Notes: a model not told the origin generated them from the letters alone. A stretch of 64,000 nucleotides of DNA from Pachyseris speciosa (GCA_016490735.1 JAEMWC010000125.1:1-64000), one strand, 5' to 3'; positions 19,698 to 33,661 are shown, numbered from the stretch's first letter. Numbers and translations: made by a program.

Positions 19698-21542
19698 ATC
19701 AAAATGGAAATAAGAGTCAGTGCTTACCATCACTTATTCAAAGTAGAAAGCAAGAAATGTCTCGCAAAAAAGAACAAGACCGGAACGAAAGACTGGAAGA
19801 ACTAGACAATGTCCTTTGCCAGGAAAATAACGCTAACGAAATTAAAGAAAAACAAAAGGAAACATTAGACTAAAACAGTAAGTTTTAATACTTTACGAAA
19901 ACAAAGGATAAGGTGCAATCATCCGGTCTAAAGCCAGGTCGATTGAGTTAGGCGAACAGCCAACAAAATATTTCTTCAATTTAGAAAAGCGAAATTATAA
20001 TCGTAAAATAATCAGAGAAGTGAAACGGTAGGAGGGAGAAATTTTACACGAAGAAAAGGAGATATTATTGAATATTGAACATTTTTAGAGAGATCTGTTT
20101 ACATCCAACCGTGCGGAAAGTACATGCGACTCATTCGAATCTTTTGTCGAGAACCTTGAAACACCAAAACTTCAGGATAACGAACGTGACAAATTCGAAG
20201 GAGAAATCTCTCTTAAAGAATACAATAATGTCATGCGGACATTCGCTAAAGGGAAATCCCCAGGTGATGACGGACTCGCGTGGGAGTTCTACAACTGTTT
20301 TTTGACTTGTTGGGACAAGATTTAGTTGAGTGCTTTAACATGTCGTTTTACCTAAAGAAGATTCAAATCCTACTTATCTCTCTAACTGGCGACCAATAAC
20401 TCTCCTTAATATAGATTACAAAATTGCATCCAAAGTTATAGCTAAAAGTCCTAACGCACTTAATCAATCCGGATCAATCAGGTTTCATTAAAGGGAGATA
20501 CACTGACCAAAATATTAGACTGATAAACGACATATGACAAACAAAAAAGAAAAAAATGATAATTACAATTTTGAGGAAAGATTGCAAAAACTAACTAGTT
20601 TGGATCTCGAGATTCTTAATAAAGGACCAAAGGAATGAGTCCTGGAAGGTAATTCCATTTTTTGTTTTGATAAGTAGGGTGGGTTAAAATTTTTGTTTCG
20701 TTGTAATTATGACCAAACATTTCCTGAGAAGGCACATTTCCCAAACTTTTACAACTTATTGTTACATTATTTCGCTGAACTTAAATCCTCTTACCATCCC
20801 CAAGACAGTGACAAGGAATGGGCTATATTCAATAACAAACAAATTCGCATAAATGGTCGAACAATTTTCTATTGGAGCTGGTATAAAAGGACTGCTACTG
20901 TTATTCAAGAACTTCTGCGAGCGGATGGGAAGTTCCGCTCTCACGCAGAGTTCGTTGCAAAATACGATTTTTACTCCAATTTCTTAAGTAACATGCAGGT
21001 TGTATCGGTAATCCCACAGCCTCTTATTCATAGGGCAAGTGCAAAACTAATGGATAAATCAGCCTTTTTTTCAGCGAGCGAGTGGCAACTAACTACTGAT
21101 ATCACTAAAAATTTGCTAAATATGAAAAATAGGTATTATTATACTGGCTTCTGATAAAAGATCCGAGGTACAAACATACTTTGAAGGGGATTGAAAAATG
21201 GCAGAGAGATTTACAGTCACACGCCACCACGATTGATTCTTTTCTTAGCAGTGCATAAGGATAGTTATGCAGGTTGTATCGGCAAACTCACAGCCTCTTG
21301 TTGATAGGGCAAGAGCAAAATTAATGGACAAATCCACCTTTATTTCAGCGAGCGAGTTCCAACTAACTACTGATATCACTATAAACTTGCTTAAAATGAA
21401 AAATAGGTATTATTACTGGCTTCTGATAAAAGATCCGAGGTACAAACATACATTGAAGGGAATTGAAAAATGGCAGAGAGATTTACAGTCACACGCCACC
21501 ACGATTGATTATTTTTTCAGCAGTGCAAAAGGAGAGTTATAA
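19698..21542 (+). mobile_element. L1-like ORF2 remnant (unit B)
   Basis: Nearly identical to the A copy, with the same 260 bp deletion (equivalent point near 20590) and the same loss of endonuclease and YxDD. It differs near 20300 by one T fewer, and at 20820-20840 it reads TTCAATAACAAACAAATTC like units C and D, so the A variant at 3525-3540 is private to A. Confidence 0.78.
20993..21542 (+). repeat. 274 bp direct duplication at the L1 3' end (unit B)
   Basis: Copies start at 20993 and 21267. The sequence is effectively the same as in unit A. Confidence 0.85.
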
Positions 21543-22678
21543 CTAAGCCGTCTGTAAAAGGTTCAGCAGCCAAGACAACCTTTCATAATTGAGCTGTCTG
21601 AAAAAGGTCCAGAAGCAGAGAGAAGAGGATCGGATCCTGGTTTGGTTGGCATTTTTTCCAGCATTAAGAAGGCAACCGGGAAAGCTCTCTGATCTTTGGA
21701 TGCTAACGGCAAATGATCTGAAAAGACAGAAAATAATGTAGTAAGTGACGGACGGAGAGACCGAGGACGTGTTATGATCAGTAGGTGAAGTAATGGGTGG
21801 GTAAGGCACAGAGGTTGGTTTGTGAATGACAAAGAATTCAACTGAGTCACTTCTTAATGATACCGGCGAAACGTATGTATACAAACAGATCTCTTATTTC
21901 GCCGGACAAAAATTTTAATTTAAAAAGAAAATGACGGTGAATATAAAGGCCATGCAACAATCTCACGGTTCTTGGTAGGCTTTGTTTGAAAATACTCTTT
22001 TAGTTTTGGGTAAACTCAAATTCGCAGGGAAGAGTTCGATACTTTTTCTCCCCCGCTGTAAGAAAATGAACCCAGTGTGACCTTGGAATATACGCGTTCG
22101 CCTGTTTCAACATTGAGATAAATACTGTAAGGCGTGAATTGTAAGCGTTGCTGAATTGAAATGAAATCTTTATTTAAGCGTTAGAGGACACAAACAGCAT
22201 AGGAGCATTAATTATATAAATTAGAGGACAAAATTTATTTACCCTCTGTGTTACTATAAGTTACACTGCTGTAAATGGAAGCCTTTAGCATAAAGCCTAA
22301 TCTTAAAGCAGTTACTGAAGTTAAAATTACAAAACCATTTAGGGCTCAACAGATGATTAAAGCTTCACCGACTATTTGAGGGAACCTGGGATGTTATTCC
22401 AAAAGAAAAGCTTGAATTACACCGACATCACTGCATGTAAGAGAACGGTGTATCTTCCGTAAGCCACTTCCAGCCATCTCTATCCCCTTGTGATTGCAGA
22501 GTTCTTTCGTCATGTGCATCAACCAAAATAGAGTTGCAGCTAGTTTTAAAGAGATTTAATAAGCGTCCCCTCGCTTAACCGCTCTCCTTCAAATAAGCGA
22601 CGAAATACGGTATCCGATGACAAACAAACCAATTTCGTGCCATCAAACCTCACAGTTTGCGGATTTTGGCGATCTTAC
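21543..22678. other. Non-coding stretch after L1 (unit B)
   Basis: Counterpart of 4237-5361. It contains AAATAAGCGACGAAATACGG near 22590, which A has shortened; C and D agree with B, so A has a private small deletion there. Confidence 0.5.
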
Positions 22679-22862
22679 CTTTTCCATTTGTTGTCTTAAG
22701 TTCTTTTCCCTCCAGTGGGAGTGGTGTTCTTGCCTGATGCATAATCTGAATAGAGGAAAAAGGAATCGTTTGCGCCGGTGTGACATCAACTAATACCAAT
22801 ATATAGAAATGCGCCGATTTAATAAACGTAAGTTAACGACTTACTTCGCCTACTGCAGACAT
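22679..22862 (-). pseudogene. Exon-like pair with splice signals (unit B)
   Basis: Exon 1 is 22862-22845 and exon 2 is 22745-22679, identical in layout to unit A. The gap length is also 99 bp. Confidence 0.4.
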
Positions 22863-23139
22863 ATTTGCCTAAAGGATAAAATGATTGGGATCCTGAAGTT
22901 TACGGTTTTTAACACGGCTTAATTTGAAGCGCCTCAGCAACGGACAAAATACAACTTGACTTTCCACAAATCAGGAAAGAAAGCTATGAGGAGAAAGCCG
23001 CAGGTTGAACTTTTATATGGGACGTTGTGAAACCCATGATGTACTTGTGTTTGCAGCATGACCGGATTTAGTCACGATTCCCCGCATTGTACGGTAGCGA
23101 CGGTTTTGACACTGACGAATTGGCGCTGAGAACATGCAT

Positions 23140-24021
23140 GAAATTGGTTTGTTTGTCATCAAATATTGTCCTTATATTAAATTACCAAATCAGGCAGCAC
23201 GAGTTAAGCACTCGATAGGGTTGTGACATCAGATTCGATGAATTGAAATAAATTAGTTAAACTCTCCGAAAGAAACAATAATGAGCCAACCAAAACCTTT
23301 ACGGATCAACAGTGAATACGAAACCTAATCTTCGAAATAATGATAATAAATTGCTCCTTTACAAACCTCGGGAAGAAAGCATTAAAAAAACTTTTCACTA
23401 AAGTTTTAAATTACGTCCCAGGATATCTTAAAAAGTGGAGGGAATCGTGACCAGAGGGAATCAATTCCCGTGAAAGGAATCTACCCTAGACCTAATCTGA
23501 TCATGCTGCTACCACAAGAACAGCATGGGTACCAAAATACCCCATAATTATCAAAGTTCGACCTGCGGCTTTCTTCTCACATAACTTCCTTTATTATTCG
23601 TCCAAAGCCAAGTTGTCGTCTGTTTCTGACGCACTTCAAATTCAGCCGTGTTCAGATATATTATGCATCAGGCAGGAACATCAATCCCACTGGAGGAAAG
23701 AGAACTGAGAACAGCAGATGGAAAAGGTAAGAACTTCAAAATATCCGTAAAAAATGTGAGGTATTAATTGGACAAAATTGGTTTGTTTGTCATCAAATAT
23801 TGGTCTCCTTGTATTTAATTACCAAATCAGGCAGCACGAGTTCTCACTCGATAGGCTTGTGACATCAGATTCGATGATATCCGTCAAAGTCTAAAAATAA
23901 AATTAAACTCTCCGAAAGAAACGATATGGAGCCCACAGATCAACGGTCAATACGAAACCTAATCTTCAAAATAACGATAATAAATTGCTTCTTTTAACCT
24001 AGGAACAAAAGCATTAAAAAA
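23140..24021 (+). repeat. Mid-unit tandem repeat contracted to two copies (unit B)
   Basis: The second copy joins the third within CTTGTGACATCAG near 23870, removing 558 bp compared with unit A (between 6550 and 7108). This is a clean homologous contraction. Confidence 0.85.
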
Positions 24022-24145
24022 ATCTTTTTACTTAAGTTTGGAATGACGTCCCAGATTCTCTGAAACAGTTGGTGAGGTTTTATATCTTTTTACTTAAGTT
24101 TGGAATGACGTCCCAGATTCTCTGAAACAGTTGGTGAGGATTTGA
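24022..24145 (+). repeat. 62 bp tandem duplication (unit B)
   Basis: Same duplication and same end points as at 7264. Confidence 0.9.
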
Positions 24146-24500
24146 TCTTTTAAACAAAAGCCTTCATCTGTTAAAACCTAGTAAACGATTTTGTAATTTT
24201 AACCGTTCATTAAGGGCAAACAAATTTTCCGCCTTCTAATGTTTAGTTTGTATTTTTTGGAGTCCTTAAGAGCGAATGTCGCTAAGGCATGAGCAAAATT
24301 GGAAATGGGCAAACAAAACCTTCCTTGATACTTTGAGTGTAGTTAATCCTTGGGATGAAACTACTCACTGTGAAGAAAAACCTGAGCTGAGCATCAGGGG
24401 TGGGGGAGGGGGGGGGGGAAGTTTAGGCCTCAAAAAGAATTTTTTGGACAATTCACACCTTGACATTTGGAGTTTTGACAGCAAAATATTTCAAAACGCA

Positions 24501-25764
24501 ACTTTTTGATCTATCTTCCTACTTAGCCGATATATTATCTCCCCTAACAGGGAACTCAGAGTACACAGTTGACAACTCAGCTCATTTTGTGTCCATTGTG
24601 AACGGTGAAAAGAGTACTAGAAAACGAGATCATGGTGTCTTTCGACGTAGTGTCTCTGTTTACGAAAAGTAGAAGCTGATCCGTGCCTTGTCAACCGCAC
24701 GACTCTAACACCTACGTAGATTGGAGACCTCTTTAGTTTCGTTCTTAGATCTACATATTTCCAGTATGATGGACTGATTTACGAACAGCAAGAAGGAGCA
24801 GCCATGGGTAGCCCGGTATCCGCAGTGATAGCTAACCTCTACATGGAGGGTTTTGAGGAGCAAGCTTTGACATCGACGCCCTGTACACCTAAGATCTGGA
24901 AACGCTATGTGGATGACACCTTTACCATCTTAGATCGTGACAAAGTTGACTCGTTCTTACAACACCTCAATAGTCAACAGCCGACGATCCGTTTCACAAT
25001 GGAAACTGAGAGTGACAACTCAATTCCCTTCCTTGATACGTTGATCATCAAGGATTCGAATGGATACTTCTCTACCAGTGTTTACAGAAAGCCTACACAC
25101 ACTGACCAGTACCTAGCGTATGATTCACACCATCCGCAATCTGTAAAACGCGGTATTGTCAAGTGCCTGTACGATCGATCTAAACACCTCACAACAAAAT
25201 CATCGGTTATCTCTCATGAAAAGAAACACCTCTCATCTTGGATCCCACCTAGTGCGACCTAAGGACATTGTCGATCTAGTAAAACAAGACGGAGTAGTCT
25301 ACAAGATTCCCTGCGAATTCCGTAAGGTTTATAATGGAGAGACGCGAAAATCTATGCATGAACGGATTAAGGAACACGATAGAGACATACGGCTTGCCCG
25401 AACCCAATCCTCCGCCGTTTCAAAACATAGCAACGCGACCGGACATTATCCCTCTAGGACGAAGTTAAATTTATTGACCGAGACCCACATTGGTACACCC
25501 GTAGGGTTGAAGAGGCTATTCACGTAAGACTTCACCCTAACAACATCAACAGGGACAGTGGAATTGAAATTCCTGAAGCGTGGATGCCCACGATCAAACA
25601 ACACAGTCAATCAGTACCAAAGCGGACCGCTGAGGGAACAATTTCTGGTCTGAACGACAAGGATCGAAATCGTCCAATCAACAACGGCCTGAACGAGGAT
25701 GGAGACGCACCAATCACCACCAGCCACAGTGCTTCTTATACTCACACACCATCAAAAGCAACTT
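24501..25764 (+). mobile_element. Penelope-like retroelement (unit B)
   Basis: Open frame 24804-25262 with YVDD at 24906-24917, virtually identical to the A copy, including KVYNGET (isoleucine to asparagine at the GIY-YIG tyrosine-glycine motif). About 18 bp after CAACTTTA near 25765 are lost. Confidence 0.88.
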
Positions 25765-28700
25765 TATATTATAGCAAACTTAAGAAATATGTTATCAATT
25801 TTTCACCTTGCCTTACCTAGTGACCCCTATGCCTTGTTATTTTTGGGGGGGGGGGGGTGCTTTTAAAAAGATTAAATTAAGACATCTTTAAACAAACTTA
25901 TCTCTTCCTGGTATTTAGATTTTCATGAAAATTAAGTCTGGGTGTGAATATTTTACTCTTTGTGAATCTTTTGATTCCAAAATCTCCGCGGGCACTCCAT
26001 AAATTTTCGAGGCTAATCAATTTGCAATGGCAAAATTACGATTTTTTGCAATTTTTATTCACGACTATCTTTCTTTTAAATAATATTATTCAGGGGATTT
26101 CACGCAAGACCGTTTGATTACTTACTGTAGATTGTATTTATCTAGGTTTGATAGTAAGATATCAAGGAGATTTGCCGTTATTATATTTCAAAATTGGCAT
26201 CATCAAGCAAGCGGTTAATTTATGCAAATTGCTGTCTTCGGTTAAGGGGCAAGAAAAATGTGTAAAAAAATGTCCAGCATAGCGGTCATGATAAAACGCT
26301 GACTGCAGTCTGCGGACCATGCAGACTGTGCAGACCGTGCAGACTGATTGTTTCAAAAACTCCGATTTACATTTGATTGAGGTGCTGATACTTTTTTCTT
26401 ACTCTTTTAGTGACATTGGAGCGGTTTCCATTTTTTGGACACCCATAACGTAACTTTATCAGGTTATTTAGAGCTAATGTTACCAAGCCACAATTTTGAC
26501 GAAAATAAAACACAAACAGCGGAGACAAACTTTGGTTTCTCACGCGAAAACATTCTTTTCGGTTGTCGGAGACTGGGGCTCACTAATTGCGTGATAATGA
26601 GCTATCAAGTCAATCAATTCTAAGTGACTGATTTATTGGTGACAAGTTGAATGTCAAGTGTAATTGAAGACTTTTTGTGGTTGGGGCTGTGTATTTTATC
26701 GATCGAGCCAGCGTGAATTGAGATGAGCTGTGTTGAAAGCTGTTAGTTGTCGAACATGTGAGAAAACTAAACCAATTTTGGTAGCGAACCTGTGAATTCA
26801 TCCCTTTGTGATTTATTTTGTGGGATACCGTAACGCAAGCGTTCCCACACGGTATCCATTCAAACAGCTGAACGGCCAGCTCCAGGCTTTATTAAGTACA
26901 AACAAATATTATTTTTTCTCTATTTATATATGTATATAATTAAGTACAAGGCGAATAAAGGTGTGTTGTAGTGTTGTAGTTGTTGTAGCGAACGGATAAG
27001 AAACGGCGGCTAGACAAGCCGTTCGAAACGGACTGTTTGAAAAGCTGAACGGGTGCAATCTTTTATCGAACGCCTAGGATCGAACCGCTAAACGGCAGAA
27101 GGAACATTCGATTGAACTGCAAAAGAAATTAAGACAATGTTCCTTCACACGCGTCGCAGAATTTAGCCTCTTTTGTGCGTTCCCTTTGCGTTCCGTGTGC
27201 GTTCCGTTTGGATTCCCTCGAAAAAAGTGCGTTACCGTTATCAATATGGATAAGGGTCGAGTGCATGACGTCACTCATTGTTGTAACCAAGGCAAAAATG
27301 CGTTCCTCTATACTAATTGACTGCCTAACCAGTGTCTAGCTAACTAGGTAAAAGTGCGTTCCTGCATACTAATAAGTGGAGAGGCATACTAGTGAGCGTC
27401 ACTCTAGTACAATAGCAACAATAGACCCGCCCAAACTAGGCCACTGTTCGTCAACACGAATTAGTTTCTTCCAAACTCGACAAAAGTCTATTGAATAGGA
27501 GGCAAGTGCTGAGTACTTGACCTCAAAAATATCGTTTTGATGCACTATCGTTCCCGTTGCCTTTATCGTTGCCCTTTTTCGCAGGAAAAGATAGTCTAAA
27601 AATAGATCGGTCTGCAAAAATGCCGTAGCATAGGCTTGGTATGGGAGTTGTACGTTCCTAGTCATAGGCGCCTGTCCTTGCTCGTAATCAAGGCCAGAAA
27701 ATCAGTAGCTTGCCCAGAGATGCAGGGAGAGACAAGCAGACTGGTTGGACAAGAATGAAGGCATTTCTTGGCGTATTAATTCAGCAGGGCCCGCGGATCA
27801 GTTTTCAAAGTGGGGGGGGGCTCATTTATTCGCTTACTGTCTCGAAATCGAATTGTCTGAATGTACCGCGATTCCTTTTTGGATTGTCTTTACGACAAAA
27901 AAAAATTAGTTGCCACATCCGGCAGAATGCAAAGTCTGTCTTTCTTCTTTGTGAGTGTTTAGTACTGTAAGATAATAATAAACCTTTCTTGAATCTTCTC
28001 ATTTAGCCTTTCTTTAGCAACTCCTTTTTTTTAAGTGTTACTTTCACAGAAACGCGCCTTATCTCTAGAAGTTAGCCTAAGAAATTGATGGAACAGATAC
28101 TCCCAGAAGTTGGTCTGTACACCCCATTTTAATCGCCAACAGAAGACTACAACTAAGTGTATGAATTTTAAAGACAGTGGTTTTAAAATTTATTCCATCA
28201 GACAGGATCTAAAGAAACTAATCATAAATTGGGATGTTTTTCCCACGAGGTCCGCCACCTTTAGCCAAGCACTATTATCCCCTGAAAGTACGTTTTTTTA
28301 AATGTCTTTTACTGAATTTATTATTTTTTAAGCAAATATTGGGAGGGGGGGAGGGGAGGTTGACCTCCCCGGTCCCTCCCCCTTGCGCGCTTCCTGTTTA
28401 GTGATCCGCAGTTTGACAGGTGAATTCAGTGAATATTCACATTATTGAAAAATGTAGCAAGGACGCCTGTACTGTCTTTGAAGCTCTGCAATACGCTTTA
28501 AAAGCATTTAAGCCGTTACAAGAAGTACTTACCTTTTACGAAGAATACCGAGAAATTCCGGAGAAAAACTTTTATTGTTTGTGCCATGTCCTCAGTAAAG
28601 TTTTCAGAACTGATGTTTGAGTCTCTCCTGGAGATGCTGGAACAATTTACATTATCATCACTTGTGTTGGGCATCGATACTGAATTGTGCACAAATTTCC

Positions 28701-28831
28701 AACCGGATGAATCTGACATCTTGTGGCAATGACAGACATTTTGCTTATTTTGTTATTGCTTGTCTTGCAGCTCTTCTTTGTTTGTTAGTTTTCGACAACG
28801 TTTAATATAGGGGTTTGGAACCAAACTTAAG
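25765..28831. other. Repeat-rich spacer (unit B)
   Basis: Same content as unit A. The poly(G) tracts are 13 G near 25845 and only 9 G near 27812. The ancestral-looking TGTAGCGAACGG near 26990 replaces TGTAGGGAACGG. Confidence 0.45.
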
Positions 28832-29063
28832 AAAAATATCTTAACAGTAAATCTTTAAAAGAAAACCCCCTATTAGACGTTTCGTATGCTAGGCAAAGAT
28901 AGGTTTTCTTAATCTAGGTCGCAGACCACTATAATAGAAGATTAGAAGTATATAAATAGCGTTCAAATATTGTAATGATCACTTTTGAAAACGTATGTTG
29001 CCTAGCATACAAAACGTCTAATAAGGTGTCTCCTTTTATCGATTTACTGTTAAGATAGTTTTT
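28832..29063. mobile_element. 232 bp foldback element (unit B)
   Basis: Same sequence as in A; the right arm again has CATACAAAACG where perfect pairing needs CGAAACG. Confidence 0.7.
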
Positions 29064-30694
29064 GTTGTTCTTTAGGTGCACCCCAACTACCATCACTGGC
29101 CACCACCACCACCTTCACTATTTGTTCTGAGCACGATAATTCAGTCGCTGTAAGCGGTCCCCTTAAGTAATACATAATAACGCAGTGTTACGCAACATTT
29201 GCCGTTGGCTGAATGTTATTCCCGTTTGAATTCAACACTATTCCACATTATTCAAGAAGCCATCCCCAAGGTATGAATGCCTTTACATTCATTGCTTATC
29301 TTCTGCATGTTAAGAAGCGATCTCTGAGCGAAAAGTGCGAGTAACCATTGTGCTGTTTTGATTTGATTTTAAGAGTGCTTCGAACTTCAGACTCGCGATT
29401 TAGTGTGGAACTAGTACTTGAGGGCCATTAACAAAGCAAAAATCTGTTAGTTTTCTTCAAAAATAAAAGTTAATCAAGGCAAATATTCCATTTTTGCTTT
29501 AAAAATATTTTGCGTTGAGTTTATCTGAGTTTTTAGCAAGGGAATGCCGTGACAGGAAAGCTCAAATTTCACGAAAGTACAAATTGTATTTTGCGGCCTC
29601 AAAATGTTCCTTTTTAGTTGCCCATAGTTTTGAAGACAGACTTCAAAAGAGCAAAGAATACTCTTTCATGTGGTGCAAGTCTCTGAACTCTTGGCCATGT
29701 ACCAGACAATGTTGTGAATTTTGCTTTGCAAAAAATGGCTCAAAATAATGTAAATAGTGAAAAATACCCCAAATATTCAATTTTGATTCCAAGTAAAAGA
29801 TTAATCTCTCAAAATGTGTATAATTACCTACTTGTTGTAATGGTTTCTTAGTGGTTCGGAATATAACTGTTTTGAATTTGAAAACGAGTTGTCAGCAATG
29901 TGCTGTGGGAGACCCCTAAAACCCGGTCCAAGAGCCCCGAAACCAAGATCCTCTCTATACGTCTAAAATAATTATCGAATTGATGTTAAACACACATTTT
30001 TGGTAACAGTTTACCTACAGCTATGTTATGAATTTTTTTGGGAGTTTTGATAATTTCCTGAATGTAAGCCGTCGGGTAATGTTTACAGACCTCCACTCTT
30101 ACTGATGCCCATCGTAATCATTTTTAGAGCAAACCAACGCAGTCTGAAAATGGCCAAATTTTGATTTTATTCAAATCAGCACCAAATGTGTTTATCGCCA
30201 ATGGCCAAAATATAATTTTTCCCCAATAGATTTTCTAATATTTAGAAACTCTAGTATCGGTTTACGTTCTGCTGCGAATTTAGTATCTGGGAAGAGAGTA
30301 ATTTTGGAGAAATTGCGGAATTGATCGAGCTTGTTTTTGTTGTTTGTTAAAATGGCCGACAGGCAACAAAGAAAGGTCACTGTTTTCTACTTTTTTGTTG
30401 AAGTCAAAATACAAAATAACAGCACTTGTTTGAAAGTAGAGGGATAGCCCTACCGCCCGTTTGAATGTCGTTTGAATTGGCTCACATTCACTTTAGAAAT
30501 AGACTCAAATTTGTCGGCCATTTCAGAGTAAATTTTTTTCTCAAAACATGTGTTGGAGGTGGGTATGATTAATTGTGGTTACCATGACAATGATACATCA
30601 GGTGACCCTTATATGGCCATTTCCGTTCATCCCCTTAGGCAACCTATATCCATACAAAAAATGAAGAGGGATTAAAACTTTTAATTTCCAACTT
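29064..30694. other. Spacer between the foldback and BEL/Pao (unit B)
   Basis: As unit A, but lacking about 41 bp near 29488 (AAATATTCCATTTTTGC junction). Shares A's 17 bp loss near 29709. Confidence 0.45.
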
Positions 30695-32460
30695 TGCTTC
30701 ACTTTCTCAGAGACCTGCTCTTAAAGACACGATTTCGAGAACGGGTCTTTAACATGAGAAAGTGGGCATCAAATGATCGAGAGTAGAAAGAGGAAGCTAC
30801 ACAATTGTCTAGACTTGAACAGTTCTCTGAGATCACTTCTGCATCAACCAGTCTAACAAGATTGAAGATAACGACCGTTCAAGGGCCAAATCAAAGAATG
30901 CTACACGTGAGGAAACCCTGACCAAAGTAATGGGATCTCCATGGTATCGGACAGAAGGCAGCCACAAGTATGACCTGACAAATTTTACTGAGCAAACTCG
31001 GGATGATACTCTAACAACAAAGCGGAAACTTTTGAGTAGAACAGCAATTTTCTACGACCCATTAGGTTTGCTCTCTCCAGTTGTCTTGACCTTTAAATGC
31101 ATGTTTCAAGAAATTTGACACCTAAAGTTAGTTGGGAGGAGGCTTTGGCAGAAAACCTCACTTCGAAATGGAAGGAGTTAAGAGAGGGTATGGAGAGAGT
31201 CTCGAGCATTGCAATCCCTCGATGCATTATAGATAGGATAGAGGCTAAAGAAATTACATCAATTCAGTTGCATGGATTTGTCGATGCAAGTAAGAGTGCC
31301 TATGGTGCAAATGTTTACATTCGGGTGTCAACCACTGATGTCTGCTCATCATCTCTGCTGCCCTTCAAAACCGCGCGACCTGTCCTTCTGAAAGGATAAA
31401 CAATCGTTCGTCTAGTCCTGATGGCAGCTCTGACACTGGCAAACTTGCTGACTGCAGTGTATGATGAATTGGTTTCCACCGTCAAGATTGATACAGTGTA
31501 AAATTGGATTGATTCCCAAATTGTCTGGTGGTGGATTCAAGGAGAGTCAAAGCAAATCAAGCAGTTTGTGCAGAATCGAGCCAAGAAGATTAGCAGTCTT
31601 TGGAGTAGGGAGGGTTGGATGTACTGCCCCATGGAACTTGCTTCACGAGGTGCTTAGAGTTCAGAAATTGTATTCCGGCAATGATATGTGGTGGAAGGGA
31701 CAACCATTTCTAGTGAGATTAGAAGATGAGTGGCCAAATGGACCGATCAATGGAATCAGTGTAGGCACAGTTCCAGAAAAGGCTTTAAAAGAACTGAGAA
31801 AAGGAAACTCAAGTGAAATTGTAAGTGTATTGAATGTAACCGTTGTCAGGCTGGAGTTATCCAGCCTGACAGGTTCTGCAGCATCAGCAAACTTATCAGA
31901 GTAACCGCCCTTGTCCTAAAGTTCATTAAAAGAATCAAAAGAAATCCAGGAATACTTCCTGACATGATTGTGGAGGAGATTAATGTTGCTGCAAACCTCT
32001 GATACAAGCATGTCCAGACTAAACTGGAAGAAAGTGAGAAATGTAGTGCAGCCTGGGAAGAGTTGTGAGTTTTGTGGAGTGTTACCCTGCAAGGGAATAA
32101 TCCACAACTCCTCACTACCTTATTCAGCAAAAAGTCCTATCCTGATTCCAAGAAAACAGCATTTTACGAAGTAGGTAGTCAAGCAGTCCCATGAGAATAT
32201 GAATCACCATGGAGCTGGAGAAACTCTTACCAAAGTCCGAGCTCAGTTCTTGATAACTAAAGGGAGGCAAGCTGTTAAATACAGGCATTCTAAGTGCGTA
32301 ACATGCAAGAAAATACAAAGAAGAGCCTACAGCTCTCCACCTACTCCAATTCTACTTTCATTTTGGGTATCAGATGATCTGGCGTGTTTTTCATGTTGGT
32401 GTAGACTTTGCCGGACCTTCGTATGTGAAGAACATTTACCAGTCCACAAGAGAGATGTTT
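30695..32460 (+). mobile_element. BEL/Pao pol remnant truncated in the integrase (unit B)
   Basis: Matches unit A to GAGAGATGTTT, then jumps to the 0.5 kb junction repeat. Everything after the start of the integrase core is gone, including both later catalytic positions. Upstream pieces differ from A only by single bases (for example GCAATTTTCTACGACCC near 31045). Confidence 0.85.
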
Positions 32461-32461
32461 C
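32460..32461. other. Breakpoint of a 1.3 kb deletion in unit B
   Basis: Left flank GAGAGATGTTT matches 15770 in A; right flank CACCGGCATCAATGG matches 17079. The two A ends share TTT, so the break has 3 bp of microhomology, as in end-joining repair. Confidence 0.88.
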
Positions 32462-33271
32462 ACCGGCATCAATGGGAGGGACGAGTAGCTCAAACTCTTT
32501 CTTTGGACAAACCGTTTGCTATTTTTGTAGATGCGTGTTTTTACTTTAGTGGATCGATGCGTATTTTCAAGTTGTAGAAATCTCGACAACACAGGTAACA
32601 TAACTAAATTGAAGCTTAGCATTTGAGGTTTAATCGTGATTACTTTTGTTCAGGAATAAAACTTGTATTTTTGTCTCGACTTGATATAAATAACAATCTA
32701 CTCGATTTCATATTCAGTTTATTTCTTCATTTTGAGCACAACAACTTCATTTTCTTCGAAGTTCTCTCTTTTAATTCGCGTAAAAAGCATGAAAATCAAG
32801 AACTACTTAAGAGATACCCCGGAGGGTGAATTTTCAACTGATAAAATTAAAGAGCAAAACACTTGTCTCAAGAAATTGTTAAATTTTGGATCCACTTGTA
32901 TGGTGCCCGGATTGTGTGGTTGAAAAAGAAAATGATTTAACGCTTCAAGGGCTTGTTCTGAATCAGTTTACCGCGGCATCTTGCAGCTCACCACGAAAGT
33001 TCAATTTACAATTCACCGGCATTAATGGAAGCAACGAGTGGCTCAAACTTGGTGGAAGAAGTTCTTTCTTTGGACAAACCGTTTGCTATTTTTGTAGATT
33101 CGTGTTTTCGTTTTAGTGGATGGATGCGTATTTTCAGGTCGTAGAAAGCTCGACAACACAGGTAACAAAAATAAAATTGACGCTTAGCATTTGAGGTTTA
33201 ATCGTTATTACTTTTGTTCTGGAATGAAACTTGTATTTTTGTCTCGACTGGATATAAATAACGATCTACTC
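32461..33271 (+). repeat. B/C junction: truncated first copy plus full second copy of the 0.5 kb segment
   Basis: The first copy (32461-32704) lost its left half to the 1.3 kb deletion that joins the BEL/Pao integrase directly to it at 32460. The second copy (32705-33271) is complete and nearly identical to 17324-17890. Confidence 0.78.
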
Positions 33272-33661
33272 GTCTTGGACACAAAGACGTAGCTAGTAGA
33301 GTTGCTTGTTAGTTGTTTTGCAAGCGAATGAGTGTTTTCCTCTGCTTGGCTGACCATACATGATTTTTGACGTCAGTGTTTCTATAGTGTTAAGAACTGA
33401 AAGAAACGTTTGCCCTTATGTTATTGACACGTAATCGCAATAAGTCCTCGTAAAGTATCTTTCATGTTTTGCGCGACGAGGTCAATTTCAGTAAATTTCT
33501 GAAAACACAAGTGATATTAATCCCTACTTTTACTCGGGCCCATGCGATTACCTATCCAAACTATCAGGATTGTTTAATTTCCTTTTTCTCTTTCCTACGA
33601 CATTTAAGTTTATGTCTAAGTTTAACGTACTACGAAATATGTTTGTTAAGCCCCGGCTAAA

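Larger units (their letters stand above)
17324..32704 (+). repeat. Tandem unit B, shortened by two internal deletions
   Basis: Second unit, about 15.4 kb. Relative to A it lacks about 1.3 kb of BEL/Pao integrase plus junction sequence (break at 32460) and 558 bp of the mid-unit repeat array (break near 23870), along with a loss of about 41 bp near 29488. Elsewhere it matches A nearly base for base, including two small deletions that C and D do not have. A and B therefore look like the most recent duplicates. Confidence 0.93.
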
